A stretch of DNA of 64,000 nt, taken from positions 124,001 to 188,000 of the forward strand of contig NZ_JAOAOQ010000001.1 in assembly GCF_030398385.1 (NCBI RefSeq), written 5' to 3'. This DNA comes from Aquibium sp. ELW1220 (GTDB lineage: Bacteria > Pseudomonadota > Alphaproteobacteria > Rhizobiales > Rhizobiaceae). Of this stretch, positions 1 to 7,700 are shown in pieces; position 1 is the stretch's first letter, and each line of letters starts with the position of its first letter. Made by a program: the position numbers and the translations under genes. The notes below the pieces were generated by a model that saw only the letters and a list, made by a program, of their open reading frames with translations, was not told the DNA's origin and searched no databases.

Positions 1-254
1 ATGAGGGAAAGGTTCTGTTCGCGAAGCGCCGCCACCATGCGATCGAAGCCCGCGCGGCCGCCGAGCTCGGGGTCGATCTCGCAATGGTCGGCGATGTCAT
101 AGCCGTGGGTGGAGCCGGGTGCTGCCGTGAAGATCGGAGAGGCGTAGAGATGGCTGACGCCAAGCCGCGCAAGATAGGGCGCAAGGCCTGCAGCCCTGTC
201 GAAGGTCATGCCGTTGCGAAACTGCAGGCGATAGGTGGCGCGGGGCAGCGTCAT
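1..254 (-). CDS. treY: Malto-oligosyltrehalose synthase (partial, N-terminal 84 residues)
   Basis: TreY isomerises the reducing-end glucose of maltodextrins to a trehalose unit, which TreZ then releases. The visible N-terminus has the family's opening: TYRLQF at residue 7, an early glycine-rich helix, then YASPIF and GSTHGYD, the first conserved sites of this GH13 enzyme. Translation starts at an ATG at 254 and runs off the left edge of the window. It lies 32 bp downstream of malQ on the same strand, so the two are probably co-transcribed; the partner treZ is 29 kb away. Identity is clear from the motifs; the missing catalytic part cannot be checked. Confidence 0.9.
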   Translation of the reverse strand, partial: MTLPRATYRLQFRNGMTFDRAAGLAPYLARLGVSHLYASPIFTAAPGSTHGYDIADHCEIDPELGGRAGFDRMVAALREQNLSL

Positions 255-286
255 GGAGGTCGAAGCCGTTTCTCGGCCGCTGGCCG

Positions 287-2002
287 TCAGGGTCTGGGAC
301 GAATGGCAGCGAGCGCGCCGGTAATCCGGCCGAACCGCTCGTCACGCGGCAGGTCCTCGAGCAAGACCGGGCACTTGAACCGCCAGTTGGGGTAGGCATC
401 GACCGTTCCCGGCAGGTTTGTCGGGCGGTCGTCTCCGGATAGGTCGGCCAGCCGCGCCGCAGCCAGCTTGCAGGGCGTCAGCGCGATGAAACGGTGCATG
501 GCCGCAGCGAAGCCGGGCGGCAGGAACTCGCCGGGTTCTTCCGCGGCTGCGGCGTAGATCTTCGCCTCTTCCGGCGCCAGCGCATCGGACTGGTCGAGCG
601 CATCGACCAGCGACACCCGCTCCGCCGCTCGTTCCTTGGTCTGGACGGCAGCCATCTCGGCGTCGATCGCGCCGATGCCATGCCGAAGGCGGATATCGTC
701 GCCCCGCCACCACGCCCGCAATGGCGCGAGATCATGCGTCGAAAGGCAGGCGATCGCGAGTTCCGGATATGCCTGAGCCGGCTTGAAGCGCGCCTCATCC
801 TTTTCGAAATAGGCTATGCGGTAGGACAGGATGCCGCGCGTGGCCATCCGCTCGCGAAATCCCTCAGGAACGACACCCAGATCCTCGCCGATCACCAGCG
901 AATGATGCTTGTTGGAAAGACGCGCGAGGACATCCATCAGCGCTTCCGTCGGATAGTCGACATAGGTGCCATCCGCGGGAGAATGGCCCTCCGGCACGAA
1001 GAAGAGACGCTCCAGCGCCATCACATGGTCGATACGCAACGCGCCACCGAACCGCATGGCTGTGTCCACCGGTTCGGCAAAGGCTGCGCATCCGGTTCGG
1101 GCCAGGTTCTTGGGCGACAGCGGCGTGAGGCCCCAGTCCTGTCCGTAGGCGCTGAAATAGTCGGGGGGCGCGCCGACCGACTGGTCGACCACGTACGCGT
1201 CCCGGTCCGTCCAGGTTGCCGATCCGTCCGGCGCCTCGCCTACCGCGAAGTCGAGATAGAGGCCGATTCGCATGCCGGCGCCACGCGCGATCGTCGCCGC
1301 CTTCTCCAGCTGCGTTTCGCACAGCCATTGCAGCCAGCACTGGAAGCGGACCTCGTCGGAATTCTCGCGGGTGAATGCGGCGACGGCGTCGCAACGCGGG
1401 TCGGCGTATGCCTCCGGCCACTCGCGCCAGCCGCAGCCGAAGCCACGCGCAACCATTTCCTCCGACAGGGCTTCGAACAGCGCGTGCATCCGCAGGGCCT
1501 CCCCGCGCTGTGCGCAGTAGAGATCGAAAGCAGCCGCCGCACCGGGATCGTCGCGCCAGCCGTCGCGCGACCAGATCTGCCGCAGCGCCGTGATCTTCAG
1601 CGCCGCAACCTGGGCGTAGTCTACGGTGGGAAGCGCGGAGAGCGCTCGCGCCTTTGCCACGACCGGTCCTGACGGCTCGTAGCCCGCCACGGCGTCGACG
1701 GCGATGTAGAGCGGATTGAGGAACCGCCGGCTCGACGGCGAGAACGGGCTGCAGCGGTCGGGGTCGGCCAGAAACAGCGCATGAAGAGGGTTGAGCCCGA
1801 CGAAATCGGCACCGGCCTCCGCTGCGACGTCACAGAAGGTTGCGAGGTCGGAAAAGTCTCCGATCCCCCAGTTCCGGCGCGACCGAACTTCGTAGAGTTG
1901 CAGCGATATCCCCCAGACGCGCGTCTCGGCCAGCCATCCGGGGATATGACAGGTGAGGCCCGATGCATCGGACTCGGCAGACCTGTCGGGAACGGATTTC
2001 AT
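287..2002 (-). CDS. malQ: 4-alpha-glucanotransferase (amylomaltase)
   Basis: A GH77 enzyme of 571 residues that transfers maltooligosaccharide segments between glucans, feeding short glycogen-derived chains back into metabolism. Visible signatures are WGIGDF near residue 42, LRIDHV (catalytic Asp), IGEDLG (acid/base Glu) and STHDL (third carboxylate). The ATG at 2002 is chosen because it gives a normal family N-terminus; the open frame upstream crosses the promoters and the start of the divergent mscS gene. It leads a malQ-treY operon, with stress-sigma-type promoters at 2066-2090 and 2100-2126 on this strand. Length is normal for the short MalQ form. Confidence 0.93.
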   Translation of the reverse strand: MKSVPDRSAESDASGLTCHIPGWLAETRVWGISLQLYEVRSRRNWGIGDFSDLATFCDVAAEAGADFVGLNPLHALFLADPDRCSPFSPSSRRFLNPLYIAVDAVAGYEPSGPVVAKARALSALPTVDYAQVAALKITALRQIWSRDGWRDDPGAAAAFDLYCAQRGEALRMHALFEALSEEMVARGFGCGWREWPEAYADPRCDAVAAFTRENSDEVRFQCWLQWLCETQLEKAATIARGAGMRIGLYLDFAVGEAPDGSATWTDRDAYVVDQSVGAPPDYFSAYGQDWGLTPLSPKNLARTGCAAFAEPVDTAMRFGGALRIDHVMALERLFFVPEGHSPADGTYVDYPTEALMDVLARLSNKHHSLVIGEDLGVVPEGFRERMATRGILSYRIAYFEKDEARFKPAQAYPELAIACLSTHDLAPLRAWWRGDDIRLRHGIGAIDAEMAAVQTKERAAERVSLVDALDQSDALAPEEAKIYAAAAEEPGEFLPPGFAAAMHRFIALTPCKLAAARLADLSGDDRPTNLPGTVDAYPNWRFKCPVLLEDLPRDERFGRITGALAAIRPRP

Positions 2003-2065
2003 GCTGGCCTGCGTCTCCCGGTGCCTCGGAAAGATTGTGCGGACAACGGCTCCGCGACGAACAAC

Positions 2066-2090
2066 AACCCTCGGGCGTTGCGAAGGTTCC
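2066..2090 (-). promoter_or_regulatory. EcfG-type promoter for malQ-treY
   Basis: Reading the minus strand, GGAAC (2090-2086) is followed after exactly 17 bases by GTT (2068-2066). This matches the general-stress sigma pattern. Predicted start is near 2058, leaving a leader of about 55 nt before malQ. Confidence 0.65.
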
Positions 2091-2099
2091 CGCATGGGA

Positions 2100-2126
2100 G
2101 GAACCACCCGGCTCTCACGACGTTCC
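2100..2126 (+). promoter_or_regulatory. EcfG-type promoter for mscS, palindromic
   Basis: GGAAC-N17-GTTCC. The plus-strand reading serves the MscS-type channel (predicted start near 2131). Because GGAAC and GTTCC are reverse complements, the same site reads equally well towards malQ as a second promoter. Confidence 0.7.
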
Positions 2127-2197
2127 AGGGAAGCGCGCCCCACCAGCGGAGGCGCGCGGATGGCGCGTGCCTTCGGCGGGCGGCGACGGGAGCGGGC

Positions 2198-3322
2198 TTG
2201 AACGTGCTGGACCGTAGTACCGATTTCATCAATACCTTGCCGGACTGGGCAGTTGTCTCGGTTCTGCTCGGGGTGGCGCTGCTGCTGTCCTGGGCCTTCC
2301 GGGTCCTTGTCGTGCGCCGCGGTCTCCGTTTTCTCGACCCGCAATCCCTGTTCATCCGTACGACCCTTCAGCGCATCCGTGGGCCGGTCGGCCTTGCCCT
2401 GCTCATGGGCGCGCTCTCGCTGGCCGCAACGCTGTCGCCGATCACCGAACGCAGCGCCGAAATCGTCCGTCACGTCCTGCTGATCGGCTTCATCCTGCTC
2501 GTCGCCTGGACGGCGCGGGTGGTTCTGGACCTGTGGCTGCGCGCCCACCTCAAGCGCTTCAGGATCGACACCGACGACAACCTGCTCGCGCGCAAGCATG
2601 TGACGCAGATGCGGATCCTGCTCAGGGTGGCCGACACGCTGATCATCGTGGTCGCCCTTGGCGCAGTCATGATGACTTTCGAGGGCATCCGGCAGTATGG
2701 CGTCAGCCTTCTCGCGTCGGCCGGCGCCGCCGGCATTGTGGTCGGCCTGGCACTGCAGCCGGTCCTGAAGAACCTCTTTGCGGGGATTCAACTCGCCATT
2801 ACACAGCCGATCCGCATCGATGACGCGGTAATCGTCGAGGGTGAGTGGGGCAACGTCGAGGAGATCACATCCACCTATGTGGTGGTACGGATCTGGGACC
2901 TGCGGCGGCTGATCGTGCCGCTGTCCTATTTCATCGAGACCCCGTTCCAGAACTGGACGCGGGAAGAGGCAAACCTCATCGGCGTCGTGCTGATCTATCT
3001 CGACTACCGCGCGCCGGTGAGTTCGATCCGTGGGGAGGTCGAACGGATCGTCCGGGGATCGCATCTTTGGGACGGCAACACTGTTGCCGTTCAGGTCACG
3101 GATTTTCGCGAGCAGGTCCTGGAGCTTCGGGTGCTCGCGAGCGCCGGCAATGCCGGCGACGCTTTCACGCTGCGCTGCGTCATCCGGGAAGCTCTCGTCT
3201 TATGGCTGCAGGAAAAGCATCCCGAGGCGCTGCCGCACCTGCGCATCATCGGCGGAGAAACGAGCATGAAACGCGAAACGCAAAGGAGGACCATGAATGA
3301 ACACAGCCAATCTCCAGCTTGA
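2198..3322 (+). CDS. MscS-family mechanosensitive ion channel
   Basis: A 374-residue inner-membrane protein expected to gate in response to membrane tension and release solutes on osmotic downshock. Several hydrophobic helices fill the first 180 residues. The pore-lining helix and beta domain of MscS follow (SAGAAGIVVGLALQ, then NLFAGI, then VEGEWGNVEEI). The TTG at 2198 is chosen because GGGAG lies just upstream and the stress promoter at 2100-2126 excludes earlier starts; a GTG at 2204 is an alternative. Its 3' end overlaps the next small gene by 26 bp. A stress-induced osmotic valve fits the trehalose genes around it. Confidence 0.88.
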   Translation: MNVLDRSTDFINTLPDWAVVSVLLGVALLLSWAFRVLVVRRGLRFLDPQSLFIRTTLQRIRGPVGLALLMGALSLAATLSPITERSAEIVRHVLLIGFILLVAWTARVVLDLWLRAHLKRFRIDTDDNLLARKHVTQMRILLRVADTLIIVVALGAVMMTFEGIRQYGVSLLASAGAAGIVVGLALQPVLKNLFAGIQLAITQPIRIDDAVIVEGEWGNVEEITSTYVVVRIWDLRRLIVPLSYFIETPFQNWTREEANLIGVVLIYLDYRAPVSSIRGEVERIVRGSHLWDGNTVAVQVTDFREQVLELRVLASAGNAGDAFTLRCVIREALVLWLQEKHPEALPHLRIIGGETSMKRETQRRTMNEHSQSPA

Positions 3323-3575
3323 GGGCCTGCTTCTCGCAGTGTCGGCCATGGCCGAGGCACTCAAGGCGAAAGAAGTTCTGTCGCAGGCCGAGATCGACGC
3401 CGCGCTGGAGCGGGCCGAGGCGATCGCGGGGTCGGACCCGGGTCGATCGGAACAGATGTCGGCCGCGAATGTGGCAGCGGTACTCTTCCCGATCCGCTTC
3501 CTGCGCGAGGCCAACGGGGCCAGCGATGGCTCGTTCTCCCGGCTGGCGGCACAGGTTGCCCGCAACAACGGGTGA
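3297..3575 (+). CDS. Small hypothetical protein, 92 aa
   Basis: Soluble, helix-rich and acidic, with no recognised domain. The start ATG at 3297 follows a strong AAGGAGGA Shine-Dalgarno inside the end of the MscS gene, so it is the second gene of that operon and probably translationally coupled. The first half looks amphipathic (SAMAEALKAKEVLSQAEI), and the tail FSRLAAQVARNN is basic. A function linked to the channel or to general stress is inferred from position only. Confidence 0.7.
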   Translation: MNTANLQLEGLLLAVSAMAEALKAKEVLSQAEIDAALERAEAIAGSDPGRSEQMSAANVAAVLFPIRFLREANGASDGSFSRLAAQVARNNG

Positions 3576-3614
3576 ACCCGACCCCAACATGGGCCATCAA
3601 CGCGCTCAGCCGAG

Positions 3615-3640
3615 CCGGGCGGCTGATCGCAGCCGCCCGG
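3615..3640. terminator. Hairpin between convergent genes
   Basis: An 11-bp perfect GC stem (CCGGGCGGCTG / CAGCCGCCCGG) with a 4-base loop between the convergent genes ending at 3575 and 3651. There is no U-run, so intrinsic termination is plausible but unproven. Confidence 0.45.
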
Positions 3641-3650
3641 GGAAGTCGCC

Positions 3651-4130
3651 TTACATCCGCACCTTCGCATTGTCGCCCATGTCGGGCCTCGAATCGCTTG
3701 CCGCCGCCACCAGCATCTTGGCAAAGCTAGCGGCGCGGCCGGGGCCGTCCCAGTACTGGGCATCTTTCGGCCGCACTTTCAGCACCCGGATCGCCGGATC
3801 CTCTGCATCGTCCCACCAGGCCTTGGCCGGGGTCGAGAACAACTCCCTGATCTTGGTGCGGTCGTTGCTCACTTCGGCTTGGCCGCTCACCGATACGTAG
3901 TTGTTGCCCTTGGGGTCGGCGAAGGCGAGGCAGACCGCCGGGTTCCGGCTGATCTCTTCGTCCTTGTGGCTCGCCGCATCCGTGAGGAAGTAGACCATAT
4001 GTTCGTCGTGCGCGACATAGGCGGCCATCGGTCGGGACCTGATGTCCGTTCCGTCTTCCGTCGCCAGCATGCACATCCCGATCGATTCCATCATGTCCCA
4101 GACGTGTTTCGCGTCGCCTTGATCGGCCAT
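3651..4130 (-). CDS. Pyridoxamine 5'-phosphate oxidase-like protein (general stress protein 26 type)
   Basis: A 159-residue split-barrel protein of the PNPOx-like superfamily, which binds flavin or related cofactors; most members are not true PNP oxidases. The fold shows in MCMLATEDG near the N-terminus, SRPMAAYV, and MVYFLTDAASHK, followed by NYVSVSGQAEV and a C-terminal WDGPGR segment. This subgroup is often annotated as a general stress protein. A stress-sigma-type promoter ends 37 bp upstream of the ATG, in agreement. Substrate and cofactor cannot be read from the sequence. Confidence 0.82.
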   Translation of the reverse strand: MADQGDAKHVWDMMESIGMCMLATEDGTDIRSRPMAAYVAHDEHMVYFLTDAASHKDEEISRNPAVCLAFADPKGNNYVSVSGQAEVSNDRTKIRELFSTPAKAWWDDAEDPAIRVLKVRPKDAQYWDGPGRAASFAKMLVAAASDSRPDMGDNAKVRM

Positions 4131-4166
4131 CTCGTCGTCTCCGTTTTAGGGTGGGCGGTGCCGGAA

Positions 4167-4191
4167 AACGGTTCGGCAATGCGTTGGTTCC
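4167..4191 (-). promoter_or_regulatory. EcfG-type promoter for the PNPOx-like gene
   Basis: Minus strand GGAAC (4191-4187), 17 bases, GTTTT (from 4169). Predicted start near 4159 gives a leader of about 29 nt. Confidence 0.7.
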
Positions 4192-4215
4192 TGAGGCGCG
4201 TCAGGGTCGTTTCGG

Positions 4216-4240
4216 GGAACCAAGGGTCAGCGACCACGTT
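4216..4240 (+). promoter_or_regulatory. EcfG-type promoter for the lipoprotein gene
   Basis: GGAAC (4216-4220), 17 bases, GTT (4238-4240). Predicted start near 4247, 27 nt before the GTG start. It is back to back with the promoter at 4167-4191. Confidence 0.7.
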
Positions 4241-4273
4241 GGGCGGGCGATCACCATTTGAGAGGAAAAGACC

Positions 4274-4657
4274 GTGCGAGGACCTGGCAAGATTTTGAAC
4301 ACCCGCATCCTTGGCGTGTCTCTCGCCTTCGCGCTTGTGCTGCCGCTGGCGGCATGCGGCGAGGACGCGCCGACAGATGCGCCCGATTCCACGCTGCTGC
4401 CGAACCGTTCCGAGGATCACCTGATCGAAGGAGTCGGTCCGCCCGAGCAGGTAGAGACCGATCCGACGCCCCAGGCGACCACCGGCGGAGAAATCCCCGG
4501 CTATGCGCCGGTCGATCAGGGCGAGGGCGCCGAGATAGTCGATGATGCGACGCCCGAGGAGGCCGTTCCAGCAAACAGGACGATGCCGAACCTCGAAAAC
4601 TCGACACCGGACGCGCCGGATCCGCTTCCTGCCCCCGACCCCTTGCCGGCGCAGTAG
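4274..4657 (+). CDS. Small acidic lipoprotein, function unknown
   Basis: 127 residues with a lipoprotein signal: basic N-terminus, hydrophobic core, and lipobox LAAC with the acylated Cys near residue 28. The mature part is acidic, low in complexity and rich in Pro, Asp and Glu, ending in repeated Pro-Ala-Pro-Asp-Pro-Leu units (DPLPAPDPLPAQ). It is probably an envelope-anchored spacer or linker protein. The start is a GTG preceded by GAGAGGAAAAG. It is monocistronic with its own stress-type promoter. No enzymatic family is recognised. Confidence 0.75.
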   Translation: MRGPGKILNTRILGVSLAFALVLPLAACGEDAPTDAPDSTLLPNRSEDHLIEGVGPPEQVETDPTPQATTGGEIPGYAPVDQGEGAEIVDDATPEEAVPANRTMPNLENSTPDAPDPLPAPDPLPAQ

Positions 4658-4667
4658 TGACCGGCGT

Positions 4668-5435
4668 CTAGGACGACGGTGGCTCGCCCGAAATCGCCGG
4701 CATGTCGCCTTCGCCCTCCACCGCACCGCGCCGCTGCAACCAGACGGTCGCCGCCCAGCATCCGATCGCCCAGCCGGCACCGACGCTCCATCCCGCCAGG
4801 ACGTCGGTCGGCCAATGGACGCCGAGATAGACCCTGCTGATCCCCACGAGCATGACGATGAAGATCGCGCAGCCGATCAGGTAGGAGCGGCTGCGCCAGC
4901 GCGGCTGGACGCGGGCAAGCATCGCGGCGAGCGTCAGGTAGACGGTTGCCGCCATCATCGAGTGGCCGCTCGGGAAGCTTGCCGTCGAGACATAGGACCC
5001 ATGCGGGACGAGGTCCGGCCTGGGTCGGTCGATGCCCGCCTTGATCAGTTGGCTGATCAGCACGCCGCCCGCGACGGCCAGCAGTACGGCCAGCGCGGCC
5101 CGCCTCTTGCGAACGAGGATGAGGTAGCCGCAGGCAGCCAGCGCGATCATCGAAAGAACGCCAACTCCGCCCAGCGCAGTAAAGTCGCGCATCATCTCCT
5201 GGAGCCACGGCGGCCCGAGCGGATCGGCCTGGTCGACTGGACTGCGAAAGAGCAGGAGCAGCGCCTCGTCGAGCGCTGCGGTGCTTCCCTCGCGCACCTC
5301 GTCTGCCAGTTCAAGCAGGATCCAGATCGCGGCAGCCGGAACGAGAAGGCCAAGCAGGATCGGCCATTCGCGGGTGGCGAGCTGGCGGACGGCGGAGACG
5401 CGATAAAGGCGGCGGGAGAAGATTCGGTTTTTCAT
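4668..5435 (-). CDS. PAP2-family membrane phosphatase
   Basis: A 255-residue integral membrane acid phosphatase-like protein, likely acting on lipid phosphates such as phosphatidate or undecaprenyl pyrophosphate. All three PAP2 signature blocks are present: KAGIDRPRP (block 1), SFPSGHSM (block 2, catalytic His) and SRVYLGVHWPTDVL (block 3). Five or six membrane helices alternate with these loops. The ATG at 5435 is the only reasonable start; a longer frame would cross the promoter at 5442-5468. With that promoter the transcript would be nearly leaderless. Substrate is not predictable. Confidence 0.88.
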   Translation of the reverse strand: MKNRIFSRRLYRVSAVRQLATREWPILLGLLVPAAAIWILLELADEVREGSTAALDEALLLLFRSPVDQADPLGPPWLQEMMRDFTALGGVGVLSMIALAACGYLILVRKRRAALAVLLAVAGGVLISQLIKAGIDRPRPDLVPHGSYVSTASFPSGHSMMAATVYLTLAAMLARVQPRWRSRSYLIGCAIFIVMLVGISRVYLGVHWPTDVLAGWSVGAGWAIGCWAATVWLQRRGAVEGEGDMPAISGEPPSS

Positions 5436-5441
5436 GTGTCG

Positions 5442-5468
5442 GGAACATCGCACGGAAGTGAGTGTTCC
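5442..5468 (+). promoter_or_regulatory. Palindromic EcfG-type promoter, PAP2 / EF-hand-PRC
   Basis: GGAAC-N17-GTTCC, extending to GGGAAC...GTTCCC, in the 68-bp gap between divergent genes. The plus reading starts near 5473, 31 nt before the EF-hand gene. The minus reading would start within a few bases of the PAP2 ATG. Confidence 0.7.
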
Positions 5469-5503
5469 CTTCATGTAACGAAACGCAACACAGGGAGAGC
5501 ACA

Positions 5504-6880
5504 ATGAAGTCTTCGACGACATCAACCGCCCTCGCACTGGTCATGGCTCTGGGCGCCGGCCCGTCACTCGCGGCCGCCGAATGGACCTTTAGCGACATTG
5601 ACGCAGACGGCAATCTGGAACTGTCCCAGGCCGAGTTCGAGCAGGTGAGCCGCTCCGCTTTCCGCAGTTGGGATGCTGACGCGGACCAGAGGCTGAACGA
5701 TGAGGAACTCTATCAGGGTATCTTCGTATCCTGGGACGCCAATCAGGACGGCAGGCTGGACCAGCAGGAATACGACACCGGCTCCACGGCATGGTTTGCC
5801 GACAACCGTCCGGCATCCTTCGATGATCTCGACGCCGACAGGGACGGTGCAGTATCGCCGGGTGATTTCGCTCGCGGCATGAGCGATGCGGGTGCCATTG
5901 AGGGCCTCGGTCCCGAAGGCATGCAGTACCAGGATTTCCATATCGCTCTCTTCGGCCTCTACGACATGGGGAGCACCGGGCAGATCAGCGAGGACGACTA
6001 TGGCGCCAAGAGCGGGAGCAAGCTCGTCGGCGGACCCGACACCGTTGCGCTGACGGAAACGGGTGCCGGCTCGACCTTGACGTCCGGCGGGACGGGAGCC
6101 GCCGGCACGGAACTCACTGCCGGCAACACCGCCACCGAGGTTCCGGAAGGCGATCTCGGCGTCGATACGGCACAGACCACCACCGCCATCGGTACACAGG
6201 CCATCCGGCCTGAGGAGGTCATCCGGCTCTCGGACTGGAACTCGGACGATCTCTACGTCAATGGCCTGAGCGTCGACGACATGATCGACGACGCTGAGGT
6301 CTACGGCGTGAACGGCGACGAGATCGGCAGCGTCGAAAACGTCGTCTTCTCGAATGACGGCCGCGTTCTGTCTCTGGTCGCCGAGGTCGGCGGCTTCTGG
6401 GACCTGTTCGACACCCATGTGAACGTGCCCTGGGACGAAGTCGTCGTCGGGGCTGACGGTCGCCTCTCTATTCCCGTGACCGAGGAAAACGTCGAGGATT
6501 ACTCGACGTGGAAGACCGGCTACCTAACGGCAGGGGATGCCGCCGCCGGCGTCGCGGTGGTGGAGGACGATCTCGAGACCAGCCCCGCGATCTTCCGCGC
6601 GACCGACCTGATCGGCAGCTATTCGCGCATCCGTGACGGCGAGGGTCAGTCTTATCGGAACTATGGCTATGTCAACGACCTGATTGTCCGCGACGGACAG
6701 CTTCAGGCCGTCGTCGTCAACCCTGACACCAGCTTCGGCATGACGCCGGGCGGCTATGCCTATCCGTACTACGGAAGGGGCTGGAACGCCGGACGCCCTT
6801 ATTACGACATGCCCTATGGCACGAATGACGTCGCCGATGTCGGAGCGCTGGATTACGAGCGTTTCGAATACTCCGAGTAA
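5504..6880 (+). CDS. Exported EF-hand protein with two C-terminal PRC-barrel domains
   Basis: 458 residues with a Sec signal peptide (residues 1-25). Four EF-hand-like calcium loops start at residues 31 (DIDADGNLELSQ), 57 (DADADQRLNDEE), 78 (DANQDGRLDQQE) and 110 (DADRDGAVSPGD), and a degenerate fifth at 154. A Thr/Gly-rich linker (170-225) precedes two PRC-barrel segments, roughly 245-340 and 355-425, and a Tyr/Gly-rich stretch near 415-440. PRC barrels often sit in cytoplasmic photosynthetic or ribosomal proteins, so an exported copy behind calcium loops is unusual. The ATG at 5504 has GGGAG upstream and follows a stress-type promoter. Calcium sensing in the periplasm is an inference. Confidence 0.85.
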   Translation: MKSSTTSTALALVMALGAGPSLAAAEWTFSDIDADGNLELSQAEFEQVSRSAFRSWDADADQRLNDEELYQGIFVSWDANQDGRLDQQEYDTGSTAWFADNRPASFDDLDADRDGAVSPGDFARGMSDAGAIEGLGPEGMQYQDFHIALFGLYDMGSTGQISEDDYGAKSGSKLVGGPDTVALTETGAGSTLTSGGTGAAGTELTAGNTATEVPEGDLGVDTAQTTTAIGTQAIRPEEVIRLSDWNSDDLYVNGLSVDDMIDDAEVYGVNGDEIGSVENVVFSNDGRVLSLVAEVGGFWDLFDTHVNVPWDEVVVGADGRLSIPVTEENVEDYSTWKTGYLTAGDAAAGVAVVEDDLETSPAIFRATDLIGSYSRIRDGEGQSYRNYGYVNDLIVRDGQLQAVVVNPDTSFGMTPGGYAYPYYGRGWNAGRPYYDMPYGTNDVADVGALDYERFEYSE

Positions 6881-6929
6881 CTGAAGGCATGGGGGCGTTT
6901 GCGGATCCGCCCTCCGGCTTTCGGTGGGG

Positions 6930-6962
6930 AAGGCCTCCGGCTTCGAGCCGGGGGCCTTTCGC
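6930..6962. terminator. Intrinsic terminator, convergent genes
   Basis: A 12-bp stem (AAGGCCTCCGGC / GCCGGGGGCCTT, one G-U pair), 5-base loop, then a short T-run, between genes ending at 6880 (+) and 6987 (-). Confidence 0.75.
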
Positions 6963-6986
6963 TATTCCGGCCCGAGTTTCCGCGGC

Positions 6987-7700
6987 TCAAGCCAGACCCG
7001 GAAAGCGCGTGGCGAGGTCGACGCTGATCGCTCTGACCGCGTCCGGCGAGCGGCGGCCGCGTTCGATCATCACCGGATACTCGCCAAGAACCCGACCCGG
7101 ACGCGCCGACAACACGAAGATCCGGTCGGCGAGTTGCACGGCCTCGCGCAGGTTGTGCGTCACCATCAGCGCCGTCGTCGGTCGCGCCTGCCAGACGTCG
7201 ACGAGCAGTGCGCGCAGGTCCGATGCCGTTGCCTCGTCGAGAGAAACGAAGGGCTCGTCGAGCAGCAGCAATCTCGGTTCCACGGCGAAGGCGCGCGCCA
7301 GCGCCGCCCGCCGGGCAAGTCCGAGCGACAGCTCGCCGGGATAGAAGTGCTTGAAGCCCGCAAGGCCGAGGCGCGCGAAGAGATCGTCCAGCGGCCGCTC
7401 GCGCAGGGCAACGGGCTGGGCGAGGCGCACGTTCTCCTCCACCGTTCGCCATGGCAGCAGGCGCGGCTCCTGGAAAGCCACCCCGATGCGCGGGTCGCCC
7501 CCGGGCAGTGCGATGCGACCGTCGTAGTCGCGCTCGAGCCCGAGCAGGATGCGCAGGCATGTCGTCTTGCCGCAGCCGGACGGGCCGACGAGGCACGCGA
7601 ATTCGCCTTCGGCAATAGCGAACCGCAAGCCCCTGATGGCAAGCAGGGGCGGGCCGGCAGCGGTCTGATAGACCTTCGAAGCGATATCGATCTCAAGCAT
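6987..7700 (-). CDS. ABC transporter ATP-binding protein (NitT/TauT type)
   Basis: The 237-residue cytoplasmic ATPase of an importer. Walker A is GPSGCGKTT, the Q-loop is at VAFQEPRLLPW, Walker B is LLLLDEPF, and the switch His is in VTHNL. The signature loop is ELSLGLARR rather than canonical LSGGQ, so it is somewhat divergent. The ATG at 7700 overlaps the permease gene by 8 bp, showing tight coupling. It is the last gene of a binding protein-permease-ATPase operon. Substrate is unknown. Confidence 0.9.
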   Translation of the reverse strand: MLEIDIASKVYQTAAGPPLLAIRGLRFAIAEGEFACLVGPSGCGKTTCLRILLGLERDYDGRIALPGGDPRIGVAFQEPRLLPWRTVEENVRLAQPVALRERPLDDLFARLGLAGFKHFYPGELSLGLARRAALARAFAVEPRLLLLDEPFVSLDEATASDLRALLVDVWQARPTTALMVTHNLREAVQLADRIFVLSARPGRVLGEYPVMIERGRRSPDAVRAISVDLATRFPGLA

